Shown here one piece after another: positions 25,941 through 35,487 of a DNA stretch of 64,000 bases (position 1 is its first letter; each line of letters begins with the position of its first letter). A model generated the notes under the pieces. It did not search any database, had not been told where the DNA came from, and saw only the letters and a program-made list of their open reading frames with translations. The position numbers and the translations under genes were made by a program. The stretch is from DATBGO01 sp963695645 (GTDB taxonomy: Bacteria; Actinomycetota; Actinomycetes; Streptosporangiales; Streptosporangiaceae), in NCBI GenBank assembly GCA_963695645.1, contig CAVOHC010000008.1:62001-126000 (forward strand). The letters are read 5' to 3'.

Positions 25941-26789
25941 TCAGTTCTTGCGGCCTACGCCGCCCCACAGTCCGGCCGGGCTGTTGGCCTCGTGCTCCGA
26001 CGCGGGCCGCCATTGCTGAACTCGCACCAGCCCTGGCTCGACCAGTTCCAGGCCGTCGAAGAAACGCGTGACCTGAGCCCGGTCGCGCATGGTCACCTTT
26101 TCTGCCATCGTCTGGTTCAGCCGCTCGGCCAGCTTGCCCTGCGCCTCGGCCTCGATGTCCGAAGCCGGGTGGGATAGTGCGAGGTGGCTGCCCGGAGGCA
26201 GGGCGTCGAGCAGCGTCGCCACGATGGCGTAGGGGTTCTCGGCATTGTCCACGTGCTGCAGGATCGCCATGAGCATGACGGCCACCGGGCGGGAGAAGTC
26301 CAGCGTCTGGGCCGCTGCAGTCAGCACCCGCCTGGTGTCGCGGAGGTCGGCGTCCAGGTAGCTGGTGACCCCGTGCGGGCCGCTGGTCAGCAGCGCGCGG
26401 GCGTGGGTGAGCACGACCGGGTCGTTGTCCACGTACACGACCCGGCTTTCTGGTGCCACGGACTGGGCGACCTCGTGGGTGTTGTTCGCGGCCGGGATGC
26501 CAGTGCCGATGTCCAGGAACTGCCTGATGCCCGCCTCGCCGGCCAGGTAGCGCACCACGCGGCCGAGGAAGGCCCGGTTGGCTCGAACCGAGAAAACGAT
26601 GTCCGGGTAGGCAGCGATCGCCGCCTCGGCGGCCGCCCGGTCGGCGGCAAAGTTGTCCTTGCCGCCCAGCCAGTAGTCATACACCCGCGCGATATGCGCC
26701 ACGCTAGTGTCAAAGGACGCGCGCTCCGCGCCGCTGACGGCAACGTCATCCGGCCATTCGCCGGTTCCTTGCCTGCCTTCGCTGTCCAA
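25941..26789 (-). CDS. DUF574-type SAM-dependent methyltransferase, copy 1
   Basis: A 282-residue protein of the actinobacteria-specific SAM methyltransferase family PF04672. The signature ARVYDYWLGGKDNFAADR is at about residues 34-51, the SAM motif FLDIGTGIPAANNTHEVAQ near 91-109, the acidic VYVDNDPVVLTHARALL near 118-134, and the closing TRFFDGLELVEPGLVRVQQWRP near 240-261. These proteins are highly duplicated in Streptomyces-like genomes; a biological substrate has rarely been shown. ATG/GTG at 26789. A second, divergent copy lies at 28101 with a DUF1707 gene between. Confidence 0.93.
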   Translation of the reverse strand: MDSEGRQGTGEWPDDVAVSGAERASFDTSVAHIARVYDYWLGGKDNFAADRAAAEAAIAAYPDIVFSVRANRAFLGRVVRYLAGEAGIRQFLDIGTGIPAANNTHEVAQSVAPESRVVYVDNDPVVLTHARALLTSGPHGVTSYLDADLRDTRRVLTAAAQTLDFSRPVAVMLMAILQHVDNAENPYAIVATLLDALPPGSHLALSHPASDIEAEAQGKLAERLNQTMAEKVTMRDRAQVTRFFDGLELVEPGLVRVQQWRPASEHEANSPAGLWGGVGRKN

Positions 26790-27362
26790 CAGGTACGCCT
26801 TTCTCGCGGATCACCGGCAAGGCGATGCGCAGGGCGACCCCGCCATTGATCACATCGCGCGACGAGCCTACGCCGCCGCGGGCCACCCGCCGCAGCCGCG
26901 CAAGCCAGCAGATCCCCCGGAGGAAGGCATCGCTGCCGCAGCTGCCCCCCGGCAGCACCTGAAACTGTGGCGAGCTGAAGACCCCCGAAGCGCAAAGGAC
27001 ACGCATCACCAGCCCCATCCACTCGCCCGACTGCAAACGCCTGGTTCACCTTGCAGGAGGCCAGAGGCACGGCAGGGCACATCGAGGGCACATGCGATCG
27101 CAACACGCCGGGTGACGACGAGAAAGGTCGAGAGTCAAATCCCAAGGTCAGCGCACGCTCTGCTGCGAAGCGCCTGGTTACCCCAACCTATGGGCAGTTC
27201 GTGAACAACTGCAGTGACCAGGCCGGTCTGGCCGCCCGGCTTGAATCCGATCTCTGTGCAGGTCGCCTCCGGGCAAGTGAGCTAGCCGATTTGACGCTTA
27301 ATACTGCAACGGCACCTGATCTGGACGTTGCGGAGGTGGGTGCTCGCTACCAAGATGTGGAT
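26790..27362. other. Upstream gap before the DUF1707 gene
   Basis: An open + frame extends upstream from the DUF1707 gene to 27051, but residues before about 27363 (KVSARSAAKRLVTPTYGQF...) show no family resemblance and less codon bias. I treat this as a leader region; a divergent promoter for the methyltransferase at 26789 probably lies at 26790-26900. Confidence 0.4.
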
Positions 27363-28117
27363 ATGACGGGTGAGTTCTCGCCAGCCGGTGACTCTCCTGG
27401 CCCCGGAGCGAAGCCGGAGCTGAGGGCGTCGCACGCGGACCGGGATCGGGTTGTCGAGATCCTGAGCGTTGCAGCGGGCGACGGCCTGCTCACCGCGGCC
27501 GAACTGGACGAACGCTTGGAGGCTGCGCTGTCCGCCCGCACCCGCAGCGAGCTGGCTGTCTTGACCGCTGACCTGCCGCCGAGCGGGATTCAGCTGCAGG
27601 CCAAGGACCTGGTCCGGATTGACCAGCGCTTCGGCGATGTGACGCGCACCGGCCGCTGGGTTGTTCCGCGGCGGATGGAGATCCGGCTGACAGCAGGCGA
27701 CGTGAGGCTCGACTTCACCGAGGCGGTGATCACCCAGAACACTTTGCGTATCGATGTCGACCTGGGAATCGGCGGGGACCTGACCCTGGTGACGAGGCCA
27801 GGCATCGTGGTGGATACCGATGACCTGACCGGGAGCTCGGCGAGGTCAAAGTCCGTCAGGTCACCGACCCGCACGCGCCGGTCATCCTGCGAGTGGAACT
27901 AGCCGGCCGAATCCGCGGCGGCGGCGTCGTGGCGCGACTTCCGCGGCGGACGTTCTTGCAGTGGCTGCTCCGCAGGCCGCGGCCGTATCAGCCGCGGGTC
28001 GGCGGACGTGGCGCGGCGTGCCACACGCGTGCCACAGCAACTCGCCAATGGTGCTCACTCACGGCGACTCGCCCGCGGGCGGCGGCGCGGGAGGGATTGT
28101 TCAGAGGTGGTCCTTGA
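27363..28117 (+). pseudogene. DUF1707 protein, frameshifted
   Basis: The N-terminal DUF1707 domain is clear: LRASHADRDRVVEILSVAA then GDGLLTAAELDERLEAAL, near residues 20-60. A beta-rich C-terminal domain follows (GDVTRTGRWVVPRRMEIRL, DFTEAVITQNTLRIDVDLG, VVDTDDLTG). At 27830-27836 GGG replaces an expected GGGG (CTGACCGGGAGCTCGGCG), so the first frame goes astray and ends at 27902; the next frame carries the natural continuation ELGEVKVRQVTDPHAPV, ILRVELAGRIRGGG. A one-base loss has split the gene, or the assembly lacks a base. Start is uncertain; ATG 27363 is the first within the conserved part. The tail overlaps the convergent methyltransferase end by 17 bases. Confidence 0.7.
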
Positions 28118-29009
28118 TGCCGACTCCGCACAGGTGCCACCCGACCCCGCGATCGTCGGCGGGCGGCGCGGAGGAGGTCAGCACAGGTTCGCCGTCGCCA
28201 TCGGGATCCTGGCGGGTGCGGAGCGGGTTATCCAGGTCGGGTCGCCACTGTGCAGGGGCCACCAGGCCCGGCTCAACCAGCGTGAACCCGTCGAAGAATC
28301 GTGTAATGGCGGTGCGGTCACGCGAGATGAGCGGCGTGTCCCAGTGCAGTTCCTGGGAAATGCGGAAAAGCCCGGCGGCCGCTTCGGGGTGGGCTTCGCC
28401 GGTCATGTGGCTAAGAGCCAGATGGCTGCCTGGCGCCACCGCGTCCCGGAACTGCCCGACGACCCCCCACGGGTCTTCCTGATCCCACAGGCAGTGCAGC
28501 GCACACATGAACATGATCCCGACCGGCTGGCCGAAGTCGAGCAGGTCGCGTACCTGCGTGTCGCTGAGCACCTGTTCCGGTTCGCGCAGATCCGCTCTGA
28601 GCGTGACGACGTTGGGGCCAGTCATCAGCGCCGCGGCATGGGTCGAGACCAGCGGATCCTTATCCACGTAGACGATGCGCGCCTCGGGCGCCACCCGGTG
28701 GGCGATCTGGTGGGTATTGGCCATATTCGGCAGGCCCGAGCCAAGGTCGAGGAACTGGCGGACGCCCCGGCCGAGCATGTAGTCAACCATCCGCTGCAGT
28801 AGATGGCGGCTCTCAACGGCGGTCTCGGCACCAGCCGGGACACCCAACTCCCGCACCATCGCGTTGGCCGCCTCGGACGCCCCCCGATCGACCGCGAAGT
28901 TGTCCTTGCCCCCGAGTTGATAGTTCCAGATGCGGGCGGTGTTGGGGTAACGGGCACCGATCGGATCTTCGGAGTCCGATCCGGAGGCCACCGGCTGTTC
29001 GGCTGACAT
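28101..29009 (-). CDS. DUF574-type SAM-dependent methyltransferase, copy 2
   Basis: A 302-residue PF04672 methyltransferase. The signature reads ARIWNYQLGGKDNFAVDR at about residues 25-42, the SAM loop QFLDLGSGLPNMANTHQIAH near 86-105, and IVYVDKDPLVSTHAAALM near 113-130. The C-terminal segment TRFFDGFTLVEPGLVAPAQW is the family hallmark. Compared with copy 1 it differs widely, so the pair is not a recent duplication. It ends convergently with the DUF1707 gene, and its start at 29009 follows GGAGGAAG. Confidence 0.93.
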   Translation of the reverse strand: MSAEQPVASGSDSEDPIGARYPNTARIWNYQLGGKDNFAVDRGASEAANAMVRELGVPAGAETAVESRHLLQRMVDYMLGRGVRQFLDLGSGLPNMANTHQIAHRVAPEARIVYVDKDPLVSTHAAALMTGPNVVTLRADLREPEQVLSDTQVRDLLDFGQPVGIMFMCALHCLWDQEDPWGVVGQFRDAVAPGSHLALSHMTGEAHPEAAAGLFRISQELHWDTPLISRDRTAITRFFDGFTLVEPGLVAPAQWRPDLDNPLRTRQDPDGDGEPVLTSSAPPADDRGVGWHLCGVGIKDHL

Positions 29010-29564
29010 CAGACATCTTCCTCCGTGTGGTCAGAAAGAGCACCTCCGATGATAAGAGGAATCTGAAGGCCGCGGGCCAGGACCACCAGGGCTTAGGATT
29101 CCGAGCCGAGCAGGCAGCGCGTGAGCAGGTAGACGACCGAGAAGATCACTCAGCGATGATCCCAACCCACAAGACTGCCCCAGGGCTGCCGCGTCCACTG
29201 GCCGATAGAGTGCGCGGCGACTGCGCTCACGCTCGCCGTCAGCCTTGGCCTTCCACCCGACCGGCGCAAACTGAACCAGGGAAGATCACAGTCCGGGGTG
29301 GCGCGTAGCGCCATCACGCTGTGAGGTGAGCGCCCTTGGAAAGCCGTACGGATAGTCCTCACCGCCCGGGGGCGCAAGGCATGTCCTCCGTCGGTTGATG
29401 CGCGACCGTCGTTCGCCAGCTGACCTGCGACATCCGAGCGCGGAACGCGCATGAGCGGACGTTGCGATTTGGTCGCCTGTTCCGTGCTACCGCGAACAAC
29501 CGGTCAGCACGAAGCGTGACGGTACTGTGCAGCGCTGCTCGGTTGTCCGCGACGAGCTGCTCGC
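29010..29564. other. Gap without a recognised gene
   Basis: Nothing with family resemblance or strong codon bias is visible in either strand over 555 bases. A minus-strand frame (29452-29150, 100 codons) is Arg/Ser-rich and unconvincing. Confidence 0.4.
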
Positions 29565-30101
29565 CTACCCGATGATGCAGTAGTCGACGAGCAGATAGCC
29601 AGTCGGCGAGGTCGTGCTTCGGATCGACTCGAGCCGAATCGTCGGCAAGCCGTCGAGGAGCCTCCGCCCGCTGCCCGCGATCGTCGGTGCGATCACCAGC
29701 CTGAGCTCGTCGACGACGCCCGCGGCAAGCAGTGCCTGGGCGACCGAGATGCTCGCATGCACGCCGATATCGGCTCCGGGCTGATTCCTCAGATGCCGCA
29801 CGAACTCGACCAGTTCGCCGTCGACCACAGTCGTATTGGCCCACTTCCGATCGAGCGCCGTGGAGGTGGCGACGTACTTCGCGACCCCGTTGATGAACGA
29901 CGCGAACGGCTCGATGTCGCTGCCCGGCCAGAACTCGGCCCACTCCTCGTAGCTGCGCCGGCCGAGGATGACCGAGTCCTGCGCCCCGATGACGGCGCCG
30001 AGGTTGGCCTCCATCGCGTCGTCCCAGTCGGCGAAGAACCCATCGGGCTGCTCCGCGACGCCGTCGAGGGACAACAGCTCGTACGCGACGACCTTGCGCA
30101 C
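29565..30101 (-). CDS. Dihydrofolate-reductase-family (RibD_C-like) protein
   Basis: A 178-residue stand-alone DHFR-fold reductase. The N-terminus VRKVVAYELLSLDGVAEQPD is the family's first strand and conserved S-x-DG motif. DSVILGRRSYEEWAEFWPG near 45-63 is the NADPH-side helix, and the end SPTGYLLVDYCI is typical. These YyaP/YwjB-like proteins are widespread in actinobacteria and mostly uncharacterised. The GTG at 30101 has GGAGG eight bases upstream; a TTG at 30110 is too near that site. It is a single gene. Confidence 0.88.
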   Translation of the reverse strand: MRKVVAYELLSLDGVAEQPDGFFADWDDAMEANLGAVIGAQDSVILGRRSYEEWAEFWPGSDIEPFASFINGVAKYVATSTALDRKWANTTVVDGELVEFVRHLRNQPGADIGVHASISVAQALLAAGVVDELRLVIAPTIAGSGRRLLDGLPTIRLESIRSTTSPTGYLLVDYCIIG

Positions 30102-30613
30102 GTTCAACACCTCCGATTGACGTGGACCCTGCTGCGTGGACGGCTCGCGCGACCAAAACTCATCGGTGCGATCATCATGCGTCGCCAGTCAGACAGCCTC
30201 GGGATAGCTCGCCATAGGGTGGTTGGCACGCCGCCAGCCGCGTATCACCGTGAGAGGCTGCCTCATGCCGCAGAGCGCCGCTGTTCGCGCTGCACATGAA
30301 GACGATCTGCCGCTCCTTCGTCAAGAAGGCAACCCAAGGTCACACGACGTTAATAGTGCGGCACTAGTGCAGCGTCGCCGCCTTGGTGTCCGCTTGTCCG
30401 GACTGGCGACGGGTAGCTATTCAGCAAGCGTCAGCGTGTTATGGCTGGTTGTGGGCAGAGCAATCGTGGGTGAATCCTCAACCGTCCCGCCGGTCCAGCG
30501 CGCCTCCTCGTGATTGAGGCCGCGTACTTGCTCTGGCATCTCGGCTGATGCCGTCGGCTGCTCCTGGCGCCGTGCGGGAGCGGCGTCCCGGCCGCCCGGA
30601 TAGGGTGCCTGAG
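30102..30613. other. Intergenic region between divergent genes
   Basis: About 510 bases with no supportable gene. It separates the divergent dihydrofolate-reductase-family gene and the phosphotransferase gene, so both promoters should be here. The perfect palindrome GCACTAGTGC lies at 30361-30370; it may be by chance. Confidence 0.4.
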
Positions 30614-31576
30614 GTGAAATGGCTGGCTGAGTGCTCTGCCGCGGCGCTGCGTGAGGCACTGGAGGCCGTGGCACCGGAGCTGAGCGGGTACCCGGTCACG
30701 GTTCCGGGACCGGCCGGTAAACAGGACCCGCTCTACCATGGGGGCAGTGAGCCCCTCGGTGACCGGTTCATAATGAAATTCGCCTGGTCACGTCCTGCCG
30801 CGCTCCGGCTGGCGAAGGAGATCGGCGTCCTGACCGCGCTCGCCCGCGAACCGGAGGTCCCGTTCCTGCCCGAGGTCGTCGCCAGCAGCACCGATCCTGT
30901 GCTCCTGATCACCAGGCGGGTGCCGGGGACATCCCTGTTCGACGTCGCAGACTCGATCGACCCGGACCGCGCCGCCAGGCAGCTGGTGCGGTTCCTGGCC
31001 GCGCTGCACCACCCGGCCACCCGCCGGCGCGCCGAGGCCGCCGCCGGCCCGCTCACCGGCGCGGAGCTGCCGCCGTCCACCACCAGGACGTTGCGTGACC
31101 GGCTGGGGACGTGGATCCGGCCGGAGCAGCGCCGGACCGTCCTGGACTGGTGCGACTGGGCCGACGTCGCGCTGGCATCACCCGGCCCGGCCGTGCTCGT
31201 GCACGGTGACCTGCACGGCGACAACCAGGTGTGGGACCACGGCGAGCTCCGGCTGGTGGTGGACTTCGAGCTCATCGGAGCCGCCGAGCCCGAGTACGAG
31301 CTGCGCGCCTTTCCCGGCCCGGGCATGGGTCCCGGCGTCGAGCTGCTGACCGCGGTCATGCGCCACTACCGGCAGCTCACCGGACGGCAGCTGTCGGCCG
31401 GCCGGATCATGGCCTGGCATCTGCGCCAGGCCCTCGGCGACGTGCTGTGGCACAGCGAAGCCGGCCTCCCGCTGAACGACCACCAGACACCACCGGAGTG
31501 GGTCGAGGACCTGGCCACGCGCTTCAGCGGACTCGGCATCGACCCCGAGACGCCACCCGCAGCCAGCCAGCGCTGA
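30614..31576 (+). CDS. Aminoglycoside-phosphotransferase-family kinase
   Basis: A 320-residue APH-fold protein. A nucleotide-binding Lys lies in RFIMKFAWSRP near residue 55, the catalytic loop is VHGDLHGDNQVW with His197, Asp199 and Asn204, and the metal Asp is in LVVDFELIGAAEP just after (the usual DFE/DxD position). The family includes antibiotic kinases but also kinases of small metabolites; no resistance-specific feature is seen. The GTG at 30614 has GGATAGGG eight bases upstream, which decided the start over 30548. It appears to be a lone gene, convergent with nothing until OsmC. Confidence 0.87.
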   Translation: MKWLAECSAAALREALEAVAPELSGYPVTVPGPAGKQDPLYHGGSEPLGDRFIMKFAWSRPAALRLAKEIGVLTALAREPEVPFLPEVVASSTDPVLLITRRVPGTSLFDVADSIDPDRAARQLVRFLAALHHPATRRRAEAAAGPLTGAELPPSTTRTLRDRLGTWIRPEQRRTVLDWCDWADVALASPGPAVLVHGDLHGDNQVWDHGELRLVVDFELIGAAEPEYELRAFPGPGMGPGVELLTAVMRHYRQLTGRQLSAGRIMAWHLRQALGDVLWHSEAGLPLNDHQTPPEWVEDLATRFSGLGIDPETPPAASQR

Positions 31577-31964
31577 TGGCACCGGCGAAGACCGGCATGC
31601 CGCGCCACGGCCGCCAAGGCCGGGGCGCAAGGTAATTTAGGCGGAACGTGACGAGAGGACCCTCCTCCGCTTTTCGCGGATCTCGATTGCGCGGTGCGCG
31701 GATCTGGTCCGTTCCCCCGCGTCTGCCTGGGGTCCTCTGTCACAGTCAGTCCACCCCGTCACAAGAGCCCGCGCCACGGACCAACGTCCCTGCGCAAAGG
31801 ACCTTCAGCCCGCGGGCGCTGGCAGAACGGCAGAACTCCTACGGCGTGAGTCGGCCAACGAACCGGCAGGCATGGTCGTGTCGGCTGCTCACGCCAGTCA
31901 CAGTGCTGTCAGCTGCCGTTTCAAGAGCAGCGTCTAGTTCAGCCGTGAACGGGCCGGCCGCCGC
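31577..31964. other. Gap without a recognised gene
   Basis: The 388 bases hold no family-like frame. The two genes around it are convergent, so terminators should be here, but no clear stem with U-tract was found. Confidence 0.4.
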
Positions 31965-32405
31965 TCATGTCAGGTCGATGGCGACCACCGGCGGGCAGGC
32001 CAGGCTGTTATGCACTGTGCAATGCGAGGCCACCGCACGCAGCGCCGGCCACCGCGCGGCGGGCAGGCTCGCCGGAACTTGGACGGCCAGGCGGATGCCG
32101 CTTACCCTGGCCGGGCGGTCAGTGGCCATGTCAAAGGTGGCCGATACGGCCAGCCCATCGCGGCTGTAGCCGTGACGCGTGAGATAGCGGCCTGCGTAGA
32201 AAGCGACGCAGGTGGCCAGCGAGGCCACGAACAGTTCTGTAGGGGTCGGCGCGGCATCCTGCCCGCCGGCCTCGGCTGGCTGGTCCACGAGCACCCGGTG
32301 GCCGCGCACCGCCACCTCGTACGCCTCCCCGGCCACGAACCGCACGTCCATCTGCTGGGTGTTCCCTGTGCCGGGCAGCAAGGCTGTCGTCTGCACCTGG
32401 TTCAT
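31965..32405 (-). CDS. OsmC/Ohr-family protein
   Basis: A 146-residue thiol peroxidase-like protein. The two redox Cys expected in the family are present: Cys66 in ELFVASLATCVAFYAGRYL and Cys129 in VASHCTVHNSL. The N-terminal beta-region DVRFVAGEAYEVAVRGHRVLVDQP, with GGQDAAPTPTE before the first Cys helix, fits the OsmC branch rather than Ohr. The protein is likely cytoplasmic and would reduce organic hydroperoxides with a low-molecular-weight or lipoyl thiol. ATG 32405 follows GGGAGCGTTGAC. Confidence 0.9.
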   Translation of the reverse strand: MNQVQTTALLPGTGNTQQMDVRFVAGEAYEVAVRGHRVLVDQPAEAGGQDAAPTPTELFVASLATCVAFYAGRYLTRHGYSRDGLAVSATFDMATDRPARVSGIRLAVQVPASLPAARWPALRAVASHCTVHNSLACPPVVAIDLT

Positions 32406-32521
32406 GTCAACGCTCCCTTGCTGGGCTCGGTACCGCTTTTCTTAGTTCAATACCCTCCGGGGTACCAGCGGCAGGTGCGACGGTCATGTCCACCAGGGCC
32501 TTTGGTCCTAGCGGCCCGCGC

Positions 32522-32690
32522 TCAGCCGCTGTGCGTGCGCCGCAGATGGTTCTGGTTCCAGACGAGGGCGCGGTCCAGGAGCTCGCGGCGGCCCCTCCGA
32601 TCCGGCGCTCGGCGATCGCGTTCATGCGAGGCGTCCGCACGTTGCAGAGTACGGTCCGGATCCCGGAATCGGCGAGGCGCACTCATGTAG
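32522..32690 (-). pseudogene. Relic of an integrase-core (rve) transposase
   Basis: One frame reads RLADSGIRTVLCNVRTPRMN then AIAERRIGG; after a frame change the next reads GRRELLDRALVWNQNHLRR and stops. This is the middle of an actinobacterial IS transposase: the block before the final Glu of the DDE core (NVRTPRMNAIAERWIG, then RRELLDRTL-W-N). Ends, inverted repeats and the rest of the gene are gone. The first bases of the window hold the C-terminus that follows this block in intact members, from another copy. Confidence 0.65.
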
Positions 32691-32801
32691 GCGATGGCTT
32701 GCTGGCCGCCGGGGATGCCGGTCTGGGCGGGGCCCATCTCCTGGTGGTCGCCGACGCACTCGCCCTGGTGGAACCGGCGGCGCGGGCGTCCCTCCGGACC
32801 G

Positions 32802-34346
32802 CTACCGGTCGATCAGCGGGAGTGCCGGGAAGGTGTGCTGCTGCCACAGCAGCCGGGAGGCCTCCTCCGGGTAGGCGGTGACGGCCGGTCGGGTGTCGAG
32901 GAGCTGGACGAGCCGCTGCTCGGCGTCGTACGCGGGCCAGCCGGGGTCGCCGTCGGCGGCGAACGCCGTCCACGCGGCGCGGATCCGTGCGGACAGCGCC
33001 TCCGTCTCCGCCGAGGGGGTCTCGCCGATCAGCAGGGCGGGCTGGCCGCTGCTCAGGTTGCCGAAGACGAGCGGTACGTCGAGGCCGTGGCAGGCGCCGA
33101 GGGCGCCGCCCAGGCCCGGGGCGGGCCAGGTCAGCTCGTAGAGGTGGGTCCGGCCGCCGGAGGCGGCGTGCGCCTGGGCGAGGTGGAGCGTCGGCATGCG
33201 GAACAGCCAGTCGGCGTTGACCAGTTCGTACAGCTCCTCCGGGCCGGCGGCCGGGAAGGCTTCGCGGTAGCGGCGGGCGCCGTCCGGGCCCGGGGCGAGG
33301 GAGCGCAGGGCGGTCTCGGCCTGTTCCTCGGTCACCTGGCCCAGCACGCCGTCGATCAGGCTGAACAGCCGGTGCTCGTCGCGGACGTGGCCGACGAGCA
33401 GGTCGACGTCCCGGTCGGCCCCATTGGCCAGCGCCTGCCAGGGGGTGGCCGGCAGGACGTCGCCGTCGACGACGGGTGCGAACAGGATCGGCCTATGGGT
33501 GATCGGGCCCCAACGGTCCTTCCACCGGTCGATCTTCGCGGAGACGGCGTCGCCCGCGGCGGGCAGCCGGGAGGGCTCCACGGCGGACAGGTCGGCCGCC
33601 GTGGGCCGCACCCCCAGTTCGGCGGCGCAGGCGGCGGCGATGTCGGCGGCAAGCTCCGGCGAGAAGAACGTCCCCGGCACGCTCTGTGCGACGGCCCGGC
33701 GGAAGAGCCCGGCCGACCGCGGCATGGCCAGCAGCGCGGCGACTGATCCACCACCCGCCGACTGGCCGAAGACCGTCACCCGGTCCGGGTCGCCGCCGAA
33801 GGCCCGGATGTTGTCGCGCACCCACTGCAGCGCGGCGACCTGGTCGAGCAGGCCCCGGTTGGCGGGGGCGCCGTCGATCTGCGCGAAACCCTCCACGCCC
33901 AGCCGGTAGTTGAGCGTCACCACGACGACGCCGCCGTCGGCGGCCAGCCGGGCGCCATCGAACTCCGGAAGGCTGGACGTGCCGATCACGTAGCCGCCGC
34001 CGGGGATCCACACCAGCACCGGCAGGTCGGCCCCCGGGGCCGGATCGGGCGACCAGACATTGACCGAAAGCCAGTCGTCGCCCGCCGCCTCCTGCGCGAG
34101 CCCGTCCATCCCGAGCAGGCCGGCCTGCGGAGGCGGCGGGCCGTACGAGACCGCCGCCCGCACCCCCGCCCAGCCGCGCACCGGGCGCGGTGCGGCGAAT
34201 CGGAGTGCACCGACCGGCGGCTCGGCGTACGGGACGCCGCGGAAGACCGCCAGCCCCGCCTCCCGGCCGCCACGCAGCACTCCGGCCGCCGTACGGACCT
34301 CAGGCCCGGGCGCGGACTCCGACGAGCTGGCTGCGGTGACCGTCAC
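32802..34346 (-). CDS. Type B carboxylesterase
   Basis: A 514-residue cytoplasmic carboxylesterase (COesterase, PF00135). The oxyanion loop is VWIPGGGYVIG near residues 112-122, the nucleophile is Ser196 in TVFGQSAGGGSV, and the base is His420 in GACHGLDVPLVFG; the acid is likely in RDEHRLF near 323. FRGVPYAEPPVGALRF near 35-50 and DDWLSVNVWSP near 90-100 are family hallmarks. GTG 34346 was chosen because GGAGGGAAA lies seven bases upstream; the frame open to 34604 has no better site. Codon bias is particularly extreme (GCC/CGG/CTG). It should hydrolyse esters or carbamates, substrate unknown. Confidence 0.93.
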   Translation of the reverse strand: MTVTAASSSESAPGPEVRTAAGVLRGGREAGLAVFRGVPYAEPPVGALRFAAPRPVRGWAGVRAAVSYGPPPPQAGLLGMDGLAQEAAGDDWLSVNVWSPDPAPGADLPVLVWIPGGGYVIGTSSLPEFDGARLAADGGVVVVTLNYRLGVEGFAQIDGAPANRGLLDQVAALQWVRDNIRAFGGDPDRVTVFGQSAGGGSVAALLAMPRSAGLFRRAVAQSVPGTFFSPELAADIAAACAAELGVRPTAADLSAVEPSRLPAAGDAVSAKIDRWKDRWGPITHRPILFAPVVDGDVLPATPWQALANGADRDVDLLVGHVRDEHRLFSLIDGVLGQVTEEQAETALRSLAPGPDGARRYREAFPAAGPEELYELVNADWLFRMPTLHLAQAHAASGGRTHLYELTWPAPGLGGALGACHGLDVPLVFGNLSSGQPALLIGETPSAETEALSARIRAAWTAFAADGDPGWPAYDAEQRLVQLLDTRPAVTAYPEEASRLLWQQHTFPALPLIDR

Positions 34347-35487
34347 GACGGTTTCCCTCCGGCGGATCGGGCGTGGTCGGGCGGCGGGCGACGGCCCGTC
34401 TCCGCGGATCATCCCACCGCGTCGGGGTCCGGCCAGCCATTTACAGGCCGCCCCGGGGCTCCGCCGGCCGCCACGCCGACGACTACGCCCCTGACGGTAT
34501 GTCATCCTCCTTTCAGCGCACGGGCCATGGCTGGCGAGAGCGCCTGCGCCGTTCTCGATGCCCCGCAGCTCGTACTGCGGCAGTCGGCCCAGGGCCGGTG
34601 CCACAGGCGGTCCGGAGCTGCCTAGCTAGGACGTGCTGCGAAAGTCATCGGTCCGGGCGTGGCACGACTGCGGTTGGTGGCCCACCAGATGTGTGGACGA
34701 GATGACAGCACGATCACCGCGGAACCAGCCGGGCGGTACCGGTGCGGCCAGGCTGCACGCCGATCAGCGCGCTGAGACATCCAGACACGCCGCCGCCCAG
34801 CGGGTCCAGCAGCCAGGGGACCAGGTCGGCCGGCGGCGGTGTCACCGTCAGCGTTGAGGGCATCGCGGCGGCGCCGCGACAAGTGCTGGCTGGCAGGGCT
34901 GGCAGGTAGGCAGGACCGTTATCGGTGACCCCGCCTGCCTTCAGGCTGCCCCAGAGTGGGTGGCCGTTGCAGATGGGGGTCGGGTAGAGCAGCGTGCCGC
35001 TGGCCACAGTCGCCGAGCAGGCCTGCCCTCGGCGGTAAGGCACGAGAGGACTTCTGCCAAAGCGCCACCGACGAGGTTGGCGCGATTTCGTGCCCGAGAA
35101 GATGTCCTTGCTGCACTCCGTCGATGAGGGGACAGCCCGATGCGCGAGCCTCCTGAGCGTCCCGGCCAAAGATCGCCAGAATAGGAGGATGCGCTGCATG
35201 TCCGCCACATGCTTTCCGCCAGTGGAGCGGAACTTCCGGGCAGGTTCACATGGACCGCGTGGCGGGGCCGTGGCGCCTGGAGCTTACCTGCCGCGCCGGA
35301 ACGTTGACGAGGGCCGGCACCTGCGCGCAGCCAGGTGCCAACTGAGCTTCCGGCCTGCGGCGCGCCTGAGCGAGGTGATCCACGGCGCCTGGTGCCGACC
35401 GGGCTGCTGGGCCGTGTGGCGTAGCATCCGCCGTGATATTGGGGGTCCGCCATCGTTGTAGGCAGGTTCGCCCGGCCGCGCCGCCGG
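34347..35487. other. 1.1-kb gap without a confident gene
   Basis: The longest frame is minus 35208-34714 (164 codons), which contains SGTLLYPTPICNGHPLWGSLK but no recognised domain; it has mixed codon use and I do not call it. Other frames are shorter. The + strand end should contain the promoter of the DUF2254 gene. The region may hold decayed genes beyond recognition. Confidence 0.4.

Noticed and set aside
34714..35208. 164-codon minus-strand frame
   Set aside because: Mixed codon bias, no ribosome site of note and no domain; left as part of the gap.
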